Origin: Nitrospirota bacterium
GTDB taxonomy: Bacteria; Nitrospirota; Thermodesulfovibrionia; Thermodesulfovibrionales; UBA6898
Reading direction: 5' to 3'
Assembly: GCA_016235245.1 (NCBI GenBank)
Contig: JACRLO010000019.1
Span: 1-64,000 of the forward strand
Length of the DNA: 64,000 nucleotides
Made by a program: the position numbers and the translations under genes. Positions within the stretch are counted from its first letter, which is position 1, and each line of letters begins with the position of its first letter. The notes beneath the pieces are model-generated. The model did no database searches. It was not told where the DNA came from and saw only the letters and a program-made list of their open reading frames with translations. Below, one piece after another: positions 9,253-16,905 of this stretch.

Positions 9253-10020
9253 ATGGCAGGAATCAAGATAGGTATCATCGGCGGCTCGGGCATGGATGAC
9301 CCGAAGCTGCTGCAGAACAAGAAAGAGAAGAAGGTAAAGACCCCTTATGGCAGCCCATCGTCAGCGCTGACGACCGGCAAGATCAACGGCATTGACGTTG
9401 TCATCCTTGCGCGCCACGGCAAGGACCATTCGATCTATCCGACTGGCGTGAATTTCAGGGCGAATGTCCATAGCCTGAAGCAGGAAGGCTGCACCCATAT
9501 CCTTGCCACTACTGCTGTGGGCTCGCTGCGGGAGAAGATCAGGCCCGGCGACCTGGTCTTTGTTGACCAGTTCATTGATTTTACCAAACAGCGGACTCTG
9601 ACATTCCATACGAAAAAGAAGGTTGTCCATACTCCCATGGCAGAACCGTTCTGTTCTGACCTGCGCTCGCTGCTGGTCAAGTCAGCCAGGGAGCTGAAGC
9701 TGCGCCACCACGCAAAGGGCACGGTCGTGGTGATCGAAGGGCCCCGGTTCTCGACGAAGGCAGAGTCTCATATGTTTAGATTGCTCGGGGCTGATGTGAT
9801 CAATATGTCAACGGTCCCTGAGGTGATCCTTGCGCGGGAGCTCGGCCTCTGCTACCAGGCGATCGCCATGTCAACGGACTATGACTGCTGGAAAGAGGAC
9901 GAGGAGCCTGTCACCTGGGAGATGATCCTTGCGACCATGCATAAGAATGCCGAGAATGTTAAGCAATTGCTGCTCAGGACCATAGAGAAGATAACGACTG
10001 TGCATAGCCACTGCGGATAA
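9253..10020 (+). CDS. mtnP: S-methyl-5'-thioadenosine phosphorylase
   Basis: A 255-residue nucleoside phosphorylase of the PNP/MTAP family. It splits 5'-methylthioadenosine with phosphate into adenine and methylthioribose-1-phosphate. Family motifs are present: GIIGGSGMDD at the N-terminus, LARHG, ATTAVGSL, EGPRFSTKAE, NMSTVPE and the base-binding DYDCW. It starts 17 bases after the rhodanese-ferritin gene with a good Shine-Dalgarno (GGGAG) and is followed 11 bases later by apt, which recycles the adenine released. The trio with the adjacent spermidine-synthase-like gene points to salvage of the polyamine by-product. Confidence 0.93.
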   Translation: MAGIKIGIIGGSGMDDPKLLQNKKEKKVKTPYGSPSSALTTGKINGIDVVILARHGKDHSIYPTGVNFRANVHSLKQEGCTHILATTAVGSLREKIRPGDLVFVDQFIDFTKQRTLTFHTKKKVVHTPMAEPFCSDLRSLLVKSARELKLRHHAKGTVVVIEGPRFSTKAESHMFRLLGADVINMSTVPEVILARELGLCYQAIAMSTDYDCWKEDEEPVTWEMILATMHKNAENVKQLLLRTIEKITTVHSHCG

Positions 10021-10031
10021 AGGAGGAACCC

Positions 10032-10565
10032 ATGCCGATCAAATCGAGAATAAGGACCATACCGGATCACCCCAAAAAAGGGATTATGTTCAGGGATATT
10101 ACGACGCTTATCAAAGACCCTGTCGGCTTCAGGCTGGTGATCGATAACTTCACCCAGCGGTATATTACCGATGAGATCAACTTCGACATGATCGTTGGTA
10201 TTGAGGCCCGGGGATTTATCATCGGCGGTGCGCTTGCCTATACGCTCGGAAAGGGATTTGTCCCTGTGCGCAAGACCGGCAAGCTGCCGGGCGAGAAGAT
10301 CAGCCACGAGTATGCGCTTGAATACGGCACGGACAAGATAGAGATGCATGTCGATTCGATCAGCAAGGGAACGAGAGTTCTTCTGGTCGATGACCTGCTT
10401 GCCACAGGGGGGACTGCACTTGCCGCTGCCGCGCTTATCGAAAAGCTCGGCGGTGTGGTTGCCGAGATGGCCTTTATCGTGAACCTGCCTGATGTTGGCG
10501 GAGCAAAAAAGCTCGCTGAGAAGGGATATAAGGCCTACTGCCAGACCGAGTTCGAAGGCGATTAG
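10032..10565 (+). CDS. apt: Adenine phosphoribosyltransferase
   Basis: A 177-residue type I phosphoribosyltransferase converting adenine and PRPP to AMP. The PRPP-binding motif is VLLVDDLLATGGTA (about residues 116-129). The N-terminal IRTIPDHPKKGIMFRDITTLI is typical of bacterial Apt. The length is normal. It lies directly downstream of mtnP (11-base gap, Shine-Dalgarno AAAGGAGGAACC), so adenine from methylthioadenosine cleavage is probably its main substrate. It ends 6 bases before the next gene. Confidence 0.96.
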   Translation: MPIKSRIRTIPDHPKKGIMFRDITTLIKDPVGFRLVIDNFTQRYITDEINFDMIVGIEARGFIIGGALAYTLGKGFVPVRKTGKLPGEKISHEYALEYGTDKIEMHVDSISKGTRVLLVDDLLATGGTALAAAALIEKLGGVVAEMAFIVNLPDVGGAKKLAEKGYKAYCQTEFEGD

Positions 10566-10571
10566 TTTTTT

Positions 10572-11249
10572 GTGATCCCCTGGATATTCCTTGACAGTGC
10601 GCAGGCACCCGGAAACGGCGGAGAGCTGAGACTCTACCAGCGTGGCGCCGAGTTTTCGATCAGAGTCGAAAAGTGCGAACTCATGAACAGCCGTCAGTAC
10701 GGTTCAGAAGATGCGCTGGCCGAACTTGCCTGCAAAAGAATTGCTAACCGTCCTCATCCCCGCGTCCTGATAGGCGGTCTCGGTATGGGTTACACCCTCA
10801 GAGCGGCACTGAACAATCTGAGTTCTGACGGCAGGGTGGTTATGGCCGAACTGGTCCCTGCCGTTGTAGCATGGAACCGCGGCCCGCTTGCCGAGCTTGC
10901 AGGCAATCCTCTCAAAGATCCTCGTGTGACTGTGCGAGAGTCGGATGTTGGAGCGGTCATGCGTGAGAAGCAGCATGCATACGATGCCATTATGCTGGAC
11001 GTTGATAATGGGCCAGAGGGCCTGACCAGAAAGAGCAATGACCTGCTTTACGGATTGCCAGGTCTGAAGATCGCCTATGACGCCTTGCGGCCGGCAGGGG
11101 TGCTGGCGGTATGGTCAACGAGCGAGAATGACGGGTTTGTCCGGCGCCTTCGCAAGGTAGGCTTCACGGTTGATGAGGTCCCTGTGCGTGCGCGTGGCGC
11201 CCGCGGAGGGGCAAGATACATTATCTGGCTTGCCCAGCGGGGAGACTGA
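10572..11249 (+). CDS. Spermidine-synthase-like Rossmann protein
   Basis: A 225-residue protein starting at GTG. It has a nucleotide-binding glycine loop (LIGGLGMGYTLRAAL, about residues 60-75), an acidic strand end (MAELVPAVVAWNRG) and a catalytic-region motif (AIMLDVDNGPEG). This is the fold of spermidine synthases and related SAM-dependent enzymes. It lacks the N-terminal beta-hairpin tetramerisation domain of classical SpeE and is shorter than SpeE (~280-300 residues). It is translationally close to apt and mtnP, which recycle the methylthioadenosine released by aminopropyl transfer. An aminopropyl- or methyltransferase role is therefore plausible but unproven. Confidence 0.7.
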   Translation: MIPWIFLDSAQAPGNGGELRLYQRGAEFSIRVEKCELMNSRQYGSEDALAELACKRIANRPHPRVLIGGLGMGYTLRAALNNLSSDGRVVMAELVPAVVAWNRGPLAELAGNPLKDPRVTVRESDVGAVMREKQHAYDAIMLDVDNGPEGLTRKSNDLLYGLPGLKIAYDALRPAGVLAVWSTSENDGFVRRLRKVGFTVDEVPVRARGARGGARYIIWLAQRGD

Positions 11250-11565
11250 TACCTGCTAAGCAGTATTTGCTTTTAACGTCACTTTCATATGGAATTACGC
11301 AATCCCTGCCAAAAAGCTGATTACGCAGGTCACCTGCCATTCCACAGGTTTCAAGAAACTGCAACGTTGAGATGTTACCCGGAGACAAATACAAAAGGAC
11401 CCTGTTACTGAGCTATCGTCACATAAGTCATCAAAAGTTTCTGTTTGTGACGACTGCCCGAGCATGATTAATCCGTCACGCCAGCGGCGAGACTTTCGGT
11501 AATTTCTATTTTTTGTCTGAGTTACCGAATCTGATTTTTGTGCTATAGTAACAACAATTTTAATC
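11250..11565. other. Intergenic region with inverted repeat
   Basis: No convincing gene lies in these 316 bases; the long minus-strand ORF has no family-like sequence. An 8-base inverted repeat, TTCGGTAA (11495-11502) and TTACCGAA (11522-11529), lies just upstream of a TATAGT box (11544-11549). That box would serve the operon beginning at 11566. The repeat could be an operator. Confidence 0.4.
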
Positions 11566-12906
11566 ATGAAAAAAGCAGAAGAACATAATCATTCCCTGGA
11601 GCTTAAGGACGGAGCGAAAATCGCAGTTATAGGCGGCGGCCCGACCGGTTCCTTTTTCAGTATCTTTGCCCTCAAGATGGCGAAGATGATCGGCAAAGAA
11701 CTGGATGTAACGATTTTTGAGCCCAAAGAGTTCATGAAGGACGGCCCCGGCGGCTGCAACAGGTGCGGAGGTATAATTTCGGAACTGCTCGTCCAGACCC
11801 TTGCCGTAGAGGGAATAAACTTGCCCGATTCCGTTATCCGGAAAGGGATCAACTCATATGTGCTCCATACAAACCGTGGTGACGTCAATATAGATACCCC
11901 CCACTTGGAAAAAACTATTGCTACCGTATACCGGGGAGGCGGCCCGAAGGGCATGATCGGGCATGATAAGGAGAGCTTCGATAACTTTCTGCTCCATTAT
12001 GCCGTAAGCGAAGGGGCTGTCCATAAGCAGCTCAGGATCGATCATATCGAACGAAGGGAAAGGCCGGTGCTCTTTTCAAAAGACGGCGAGGTAATGGCTG
12101 CGGATCTTGTTGTCGGCGCTTTCGGTGTAAACAGCACCGCAGCAAAGATGTTCGAAGGTTTGGGGTTCGGGTACAAGGAACCGCCGACGGTCACAGCCGC
12201 GATATGCGAAATAAAAATGGGTGAAGAGTTAGTGGCAAAGCATTTCGGCAACGCGATCCATCTCTTTCTTCTTCCCGACACCGGTATAAAATTTGCAGCC
12301 ATGGTCCCCAAAGGGCCCTATGTCTCTCTCTGCATATTGGGCAAGGATTTGAGCTCAAAAAAGGTGGACGATTTTATGTCAAAACCGGTGGTCAAAGCGG
12401 TCCTGCCAAAGCCTGCCGATTATCAGGTCGAATGCAGGTGTCTGCCCAGGATGAATGTCGGCGCTCCAAAGAGACCCTTTACCGACAGAATCGTCATGTG
12501 CGGCGATGCAGGCTCAACAAGACTCTTCAAGGACGGACTCGGAGCTGCATATCTTATGGGAAAGGCCGCTGCAAAGACGGTCGTATTTCGCGGCGTCGGG
12601 GAAACTGACTTCAGAGCAGATTACTATCCTGTTTACCGGGACATCGTGACAGACAATTTCTTCGGAAGATATCTCTATATGATTACCGACATCTACCGGA
12701 AAAACGGAATACTGACGAAAGGCCTGATCGAGACGATAAGAACGGAGCAGCACAGCGACGATATATTTAAACCGCTAAGCGGTATGATGTGGGACATGTT
12801 TACCGGAAACGAGAGATATAAACGGATATTGCCAAAGGCGCTGAGCCTCAAGATGCATTTAAATTTGTGGGAGCAGCTGGCGAAGGCCGTTGTCGGCAGG
12901 AATTAA
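11566..12906 (+). CDS. FAD-dependent oxidoreductase, geranylgeranyl-reductase-like
   Basis: A 446-residue flavoprotein. The Rossmann FAD motif is IAVIGGGPTGSFFSIFALKMAK (residues ~18-40). A Cys-rich segment follows (GPGGCNRCGG, ~65-75), and the second FAD motif is DRIVMCGDAGS (~305-315) with GLGAAYLMGKAA. This arrangement fits the GGR/FixC-like branch of the PHBH superfamily. The CNRCGG patch could hold a metal or an active disulfide. It is the first gene of a tight operon (15-base gap to the next) with a cyclic-nucleotide-binding protein, a cyclase and a membrane ferredoxin, the last a plausible electron partner. Substrate unknown. There is no Shine-Dalgarno; TATAGT lies 16 bases upstream of the start. 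Confidence 0.75.
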   Translation: MKKAEEHNHSLELKDGAKIAVIGGGPTGSFFSIFALKMAKMIGKELDVTIFEPKEFMKDGPGGCNRCGGIISELLVQTLAVEGINLPDSVIRKGINSYVLHTNRGDVNIDTPHLEKTIATVYRGGGPKGMIGHDKESFDNFLLHYAVSEGAVHKQLRIDHIERRERPVLFSKDGEVMAADLVVGAFGVNSTAAKMFEGLGFGYKEPPTVTAAICEIKMGEELVAKHFGNAIHLFLLPDTGIKFAAMVPKGPYVSLCILGKDLSSKKVDDFMSKPVVKAVLPKPADYQVECRCLPRMNVGAPKRPFTDRIVMCGDAGSTRLFKDGLGAAYLMGKAAAKTVVFRGVGETDFRADYYPVYRDIVTDNFFGRYLYMITDIYRKNGILTKGLIETIRTEQHSDDIFKPLSGMMWDMFTGNERYKRILPKALSLKMHLNLWEQLAKAVVGRN

Positions 12907-12921
12907 TTAGAGGAGGACCAG

Positions 12922-13302
12922 GTGAAAGACGGCGATTTTCTCGGAAGAGTTTATTCAGACGGCGAGGTCATTTTTAAGGAGGGCGACAAGGGCGAAGGGA
13001 TGTACGTAGTCCAGTCCGGAAAGGTCCGGATATCAATGCAGACGTCTTCCGGTGAAGTGGTTCTTAACACCATCGGCAGCGGCGACATACTTGGAGAAAT
13101 GGCCATCTTTGATAAGCAGCCGCGTTCTGCGACAGCCTCTGCTCTGGGCGAAGCAAGGATTCTGAGTGTTGACAAGGCGAAACTCTTCAGGCTTATAAGC
13201 GGAGATCCGACTACTGCATTCAAGATCATTGAGTCTATGAGTACAAGGATAAGAAGGCTGAGCGATGAGCTTTCGAAATATAAAAACGCGCAGTCAACAT
13301 GA
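12922..13302 (+). CDS. Cyclic-nucleotide-binding domain protein
   Basis: A 126-residue stand-alone CNB (CAP_ED) domain starting at GTG after Shine-Dalgarno GAGGAGG. The phosphate-binding cassette region reads GDILGEMAIFDKQPRSATASALG (about residues 55-77), with the expected G-E-[ML]-A and R-S-A-T. Upstream strands read GEVIFKEGDKGEGMYVVQSGKVRI. There is no DNA-binding helix-turn-helix or other output domain, so it probably signals by contact with a partner. The next gene, 15 bases downstream, encodes a nucleotide cyclase, making it the likely receptor of that product. Confidence 0.88.
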   Translation: MKDGDFLGRVYSDGEVIFKEGDKGEGMYVVQSGKVRISMQTSSGEVVLNTIGSGDILGEMAIFDKQPRSATASALGEARILSVDKAKLFRLISGDPTTAFKIIESMSTRIRRLSDELSKYKNAQST

Positions 13303-13317
13303 ATGTAAGCTTACAAA

Positions 13318-15906
13318 ATGGAAGAAACAGATCGCGCGCGAAGAAAAATAGGGCTTAATAAACTTATCTCCAGGAAAGAAGAGTCCGCTATTGTCTCGGA
13401 TATCATTGCCCTCGCAGGCTGCGAGATCACCATCTATGACGCCGACGGCAGATTAATCCAGGGCAGGGACCAAACCGATGTTGCGAGGATACCCATTGAA
13501 TTTGACGGCGATACAGTCGGCTGGGTGTCGGGGGGAGAAAATGCCCCGAAGGTGGCTGCGTTTCTGCGGTATCTTTACGCGACCGGCTCCAATAAAAGGG
13601 CCCTTGTAAAAGACTCTCTCGAGAAGTACAAGGAAATAACCCTGCTCTATGACCTCGGGGAGAAGATAACCGACTGCCTCGATATTCATAGCGTAGCGGT
13701 ACTGATTATTGAAGAAACGAAGAAAATCATCAGGTCCGACAACGTCTCGTTGATGCTTCTGGAGGGCGACCAGGGCGAGCTTGCAATCCTTGAGGCGTGG
13801 GGAGAGGAATCCCCTGGAAAATTATGCATGAAAAAGGGGAAAGGAATTGCCGGCAGCGTCGCCGCCTCCGGGGCCGCAGAGATCGTCAATGATGTCGCAG
13901 CTGACAGCAGATTCATCGTCGGCGAAAAAATAATACACTCGCTCATCTGCGCGCCGCTCAAGGTCAAAGATAAGGTGATTGGGGTTCTCAACATCAGTTC
14001 CTCTCTCCCTCACTCCTACTCATCCGGAGACCTGAAAATGGCCATGGTTCTCGCCTATCAGGCCGCCATGACTATTGACAACGTCCGCAACCGCTCCGTC
14101 AGGGAGACCTTCGGACGCTATCTCTCGGATGAGATCGTACGAAGCATCCTGGAGACGCCCGGCGGGATGAACCTGGGAGGTGAGAAGCGGACCGTTACCA
14201 TCCTGATGTCCGATCTGCGCGGGTTTACCTCTATCGGGGAGAGATCACCGGCAGAGAACGTGGTCGGCATGATAAACATCTATCTCAGCGTCATGACCGA
14301 AATCATTCTGAAATATCATGGCACGATCGATGAATTCATCGGGGACGCCATTCTTGTGATTTTCGGTGCGCCCATACAGCGTGATGACGACATGACGCGC
14401 GCCGTAGCCTGTGCCGTTGAAATGCAGACGGCAATGGAAGAGGTCAACAGGAGGAACAGGGAAGCCGGATATCATGAAGTGGCAATGGGTATCGGCATCA
14501 ATACCGGCAGTGTGGTAGTCGGCAACATCGGATCTAATAAAAGAACAAAATATGCGGTGGTCGGCAGAAATGTAAACCTGACTTCGCGGATAGAATCATA
14601 TACTGTAGGCGGACAGATCCTCGCATCCCAAGGCACGGTTGAGGCCTGCGGAGAAATATTGAGAATAGACAGCACTATGGAGGTCATGCCGAAAGGTGTG
14701 CAAAAACCGCTCACCATTTACGAGGTGGGAGGGATAGGCGGAAATTATAATCTTGTTCTTCCGGAGAAAAAGAGGACGGAGTTGCCGGAACTCGATCGCC
14801 CGCTCCTTGTTCGTTTTAAGGTGCTCGACGGGAAAAATGTCGCTGGGGAATCCTTTAAAGGCAGGATACTCAAGATGTCCGGCATGGAAGCAGAGATTCA
14901 TGCTGATCTGATAACTGACAGATTGTCGAACCTCAGGATTACGCTGGCAGGGACCGGGAGCAATGAAACAGCACCAGAGCTTTATGCAAAGGTCACGGAG
15001 AACATATCGGCAGAGCCGCCGGTCTTCAGGGCATGCCTGACTTCAGCTGCGTCGCAGGTCCAGACATTTATGAATGCGGCATATTATTCCGGCGGGAAGG
15101 ACCGTCATATGACGATCAAGTTCCTTGGCGTAGGTTCACAATTTTCGGGTCATGACTATTATCACTCAAACATGCTGATCACGGCGAAGAGCGGTAAGAA
15201 GCTGCTGCTCGACTGCGGGAGCGATATACGGTTTTCGCTGAAGGAAACTGATATCCCATTGGGAAGTATCGCGAGCGAAATTGATGCGGTATATATTTCA
15301 CATCTTCACTCAGACCATATCGGCGGAGTTGAAACAATTGCTCTTTGCTCATATTTTAGTCCAGGAGACCAAAAACCGAAGCTTTTTGCAGAGGATGAAA
15401 TGATCCCGAGACTTTGGCTTGACTCCCTGAAAGGCGGCCTGCAGTGCATCCAGGGCAGATGCATGGAACTCGGGGATTATTTCGAATGTTGCCCGGTGCC
15501 GGATGCAGGGTCTTTCCTTTGGGAAGGAATTAAATTCAGCCTTATTAAGATGCCTCATATACAAAGCGGGCAGAAGGAACATAATAGTTATGGTCTGATA
15601 ATAGAGGAGCAGAGTGAAGGGGTGAACGTCTTCGTTACCGCTGATACCCAGTTTAGGCCTGAGCTGATTAATGAAATTGCCGAAGGTGTTGATCTTATAT
15701 TCCATGATTGTGAAACATCCCGATTCAAGACGGGAGTGCATGCCCATTACGAAGAGCTATGCACCCTGCCTGAAGAGGTGAAGCTGAAAATATGGCTTTA
15801 TCATTACCAGCCTGACCCCGTTTATAATCCCGAGGCCGACGGCTTCAGGGGATTTGTAATCAAGGGACAGGAGTTCGAAATTAAGCATAAACGTTACCAT
15901 GATTGA
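13318..15906 (+). CDS. GAF-class III nucleotidyl cyclase-metallo-beta-lactamase-fold fusion
   Basis: An 862-residue soluble protein. Residues ~98-255 are a GAF domain. Residues ~258-465 are a class III cyclase with both metal Asp sites (MSDLRGFTS; DEFIGDAILVIFGAP) and the Asn/Arg pair (GRNVNLTSRIE). The position usually Lys in adenylate cyclases is Glu here (DEFIGD), so ATP or GTP preference is open. Residues ~490-590 form a beta-rich, PilZ-like segment of weak similarity. Residues ~598-862 are a metallo-beta-lactamase-fold hydrolase with SHLHSDHIGG and later metal-ligand candidates (MPHIQS, TADTQ, FHDCETS, HAHYEEL). Synthesis and possible hydrolysis of a cyclic nucleotide would thus sit in one chain, beside a CNB receptor. 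One uninterrupted frame supports a true fusion. Confidence 0.85.
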   Translation: MEETDRARRKIGLNKLISRKEESAIVSDIIALAGCEITIYDADGRLIQGRDQTDVARIPIEFDGDTVGWVSGGENAPKVAAFLRYLYATGSNKRALVKDSLEKYKEITLLYDLGEKITDCLDIHSVAVLIIEETKKIIRSDNVSLMLLEGDQGELAILEAWGEESPGKLCMKKGKGIAGSVAASGAAEIVNDVAADSRFIVGEKIIHSLICAPLKVKDKVIGVLNISSSLPHSYSSGDLKMAMVLAYQAAMTIDNVRNRSVRETFGRYLSDEIVRSILETPGGMNLGGEKRTVTILMSDLRGFTSIGERSPAENVVGMINIYLSVMTEIILKYHGTIDEFIGDAILVIFGAPIQRDDDMTRAVACAVEMQTAMEEVNRRNREAGYHEVAMGIGINTGSVVVGNIGSNKRTKYAVVGRNVNLTSRIESYTVGGQILASQGTVEACGEILRIDSTMEVMPKGVQKPLTIYEVGGIGGNYNLVLPEKKRTELPELDRPLLVRFKVLDGKNVAGESFKGRILKMSGMEAEIHADLITDRLSNLRITLAGTGSNETAPELYAKVTENISAEPPVFRACLTSAASQVQTFMNAAYYSGGKDRHMTIKFLGVGSQFSGHDYYHSNMLITAKSGKKLLLDCGSDIRFSLKETDIPLGSIASEIDAVYISHLHSDHIGGVETIALCSYFSPGDQKPKLFAEDEMIPRLWLDSLKGGLQCIQGRCMELGDYFECCPVPDAGSFLWEGIKFSLIKMPHIQSGQKEHNSYGLIIEEQSEGVNVFVTADTQFRPELINEIAEGVDLIFHDCETSRFKTGVHAHYEELCTLPEEVKLKIWLYHYQPDPVYNPEADGFRGFVIKGQEFEIKHKRYHD

Positions 15907-15971
15907 AGTCATAGTATCCGAAGATCAGGTGCTTGAGCTGCAGTTCAAAATGGAAATCTGAGGAGAAGATA

Positions 15972-16652
15972 ATGACACGTAAGCTCTCGGCGGATGTCAT
16001 CAGAAAACGGAATCTGCAATGGGTGCTCCTGCCCATTGTCATAGTTACCATCGCACTGGGCTGGAAATATACTTTTCTGGGATACAGTGTGCCGATAGTC
16101 ATGATGGCCGGCATGACGGTGGGGGCATTCAAAGGGCGTTATATGTGTGGGAATTTCTGTCCGCGGGGTGGCTTTGCGGACCGTCTGCTGTCGATGGTCA
16201 GTCGTGAAAAACCGATCCCCCTATTTTTCGGGGGTATGCAATTTCGGTTGATCGTTTTTGCTGCTCTCATGAGTTTTATGACTTTTCGGCTGATGAACAA
16301 ACCTGCCGCTCTCGACTGGGCAGACCACATCGGCAAAGTTTTCTGGTTTATGTGTATTTTTACGACGAGTATTTCAGTGGTTCTGGGTGTAGTTATCCAT
16401 CAGCGGTCATGGTGTTCCTTTTGTCCAATAGGCACTGTCGCAAATGTGGCGGGCAAAGGGAAATATCTTTTCCATATAGACAAAGATACATGCAAGGAAT
16501 GCAGGGTCTGTGAAAAGGCATGCACCATGAAACTGGAAATAGTGAAATTCAGGCCGGAGGGGAAGCTTCTTAATCCGGATTGTCTCAAGTGTGGGGAGTG
16601 TGTCGGAGCTTGCCCCACAAAGGCGCTGAGTTTTCCTTTACAAACAGGATAG
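15972..16652 (+). CDS. Membrane-bound 4Fe-4S protein, NapH-like
   Basis: The start at 15972 is chosen because AGGAGAAG precedes it; an upstream ATG at 15933 lacks a ribosome site. The 226-residue protein has about four membrane helices and two CxxxCP-type motifs at membrane edges (CGNFCPRGG; CSFCPIGT). It ends in a ferredoxin domain with two clusters (CKECRVCEKACTMKL; CLKCGECVGACPTKAL). This is the NapH/MauN/CcoG-like layout that passes electrons between quinol and Fe-S partners. It closes the operon with the flavoprotein and cyclase genes and may reduce that flavoprotein (inference). Confidence 0.8.
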   Translation: MTRKLSADVIRKRNLQWVLLPIVIVTIALGWKYTFLGYSVPIVMMAGMTVGAFKGRYMCGNFCPRGGFADRLLSMVSREKPIPLFFGGMQFRLIVFAALMSFMTFRLMNKPAALDWADHIGKVFWFMCIFTTSISVVLGVVIHQRSWCSFCPIGTVANVAGKGKYLFHIDKDTCKECRVCEKACTMKLEIVKFRPEGKLLNPDCLKCGECVGACPTKALSFPLQTG

Positions 16653-16759
16653 AGACGGATCGGCTTTTTGTGAAATTGCAAAGATAGGACTGTAACGGGG
16701 GCGAGGGATTTTCCTTCCATTGCTGCCGTCATGCCGAATTGATCAAGCAGTTTTCTGTA

Positions 16760-16814
16760 TTGAATTGCACTGGTAATTCAATTTGCCTGTTGCATCACAA
16801 AGAAATTGATGCAA
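16760..16814. repeat. Two inverted repeats upstream of hybrid kinase
   Basis: TTGAATT (16760-16766) with AATTCAA (16775-16781), and TTGCATCA (16790-16797) with TGATGCAA (16807-16814), are perfect dyads in the 253-base gap before the kinase gene. A CATAAT box (16884-16889) follows. Their position fits operators; no regulator can be named. Confidence 0.4.
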
Positions 16815-16905
16815 AATGATTTATTGAAAATTCTGAGGCCTCTCTATAGACTATTGAATGTTTACGCCTTAAAGGGGATACCATCATAATGTTCTGGAAA
16901 ATAAG

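Noticed and set aside
11295-11567. 90-codon ORF on the minus strand upstream of the flavoprotein
   Set aside because: No family-like sequence, no ribosome site, and it covers the promoter of the plus-strand operon.
14760-15100. A confident PilZ (c-di-GMP-binding) domain in the cyclase fusion
   Set aside because: The region is beta-rich with a SGM...A pattern, but the RxxxR and DxSxxG motifs are not present, so only weak resemblance is noted.
15933-15971. Longer N-terminus for the NapH-like protein
   Set aside because: The upstream ATG has no ribosome site, while AGGAGAAG directly precedes the Met at 15972.
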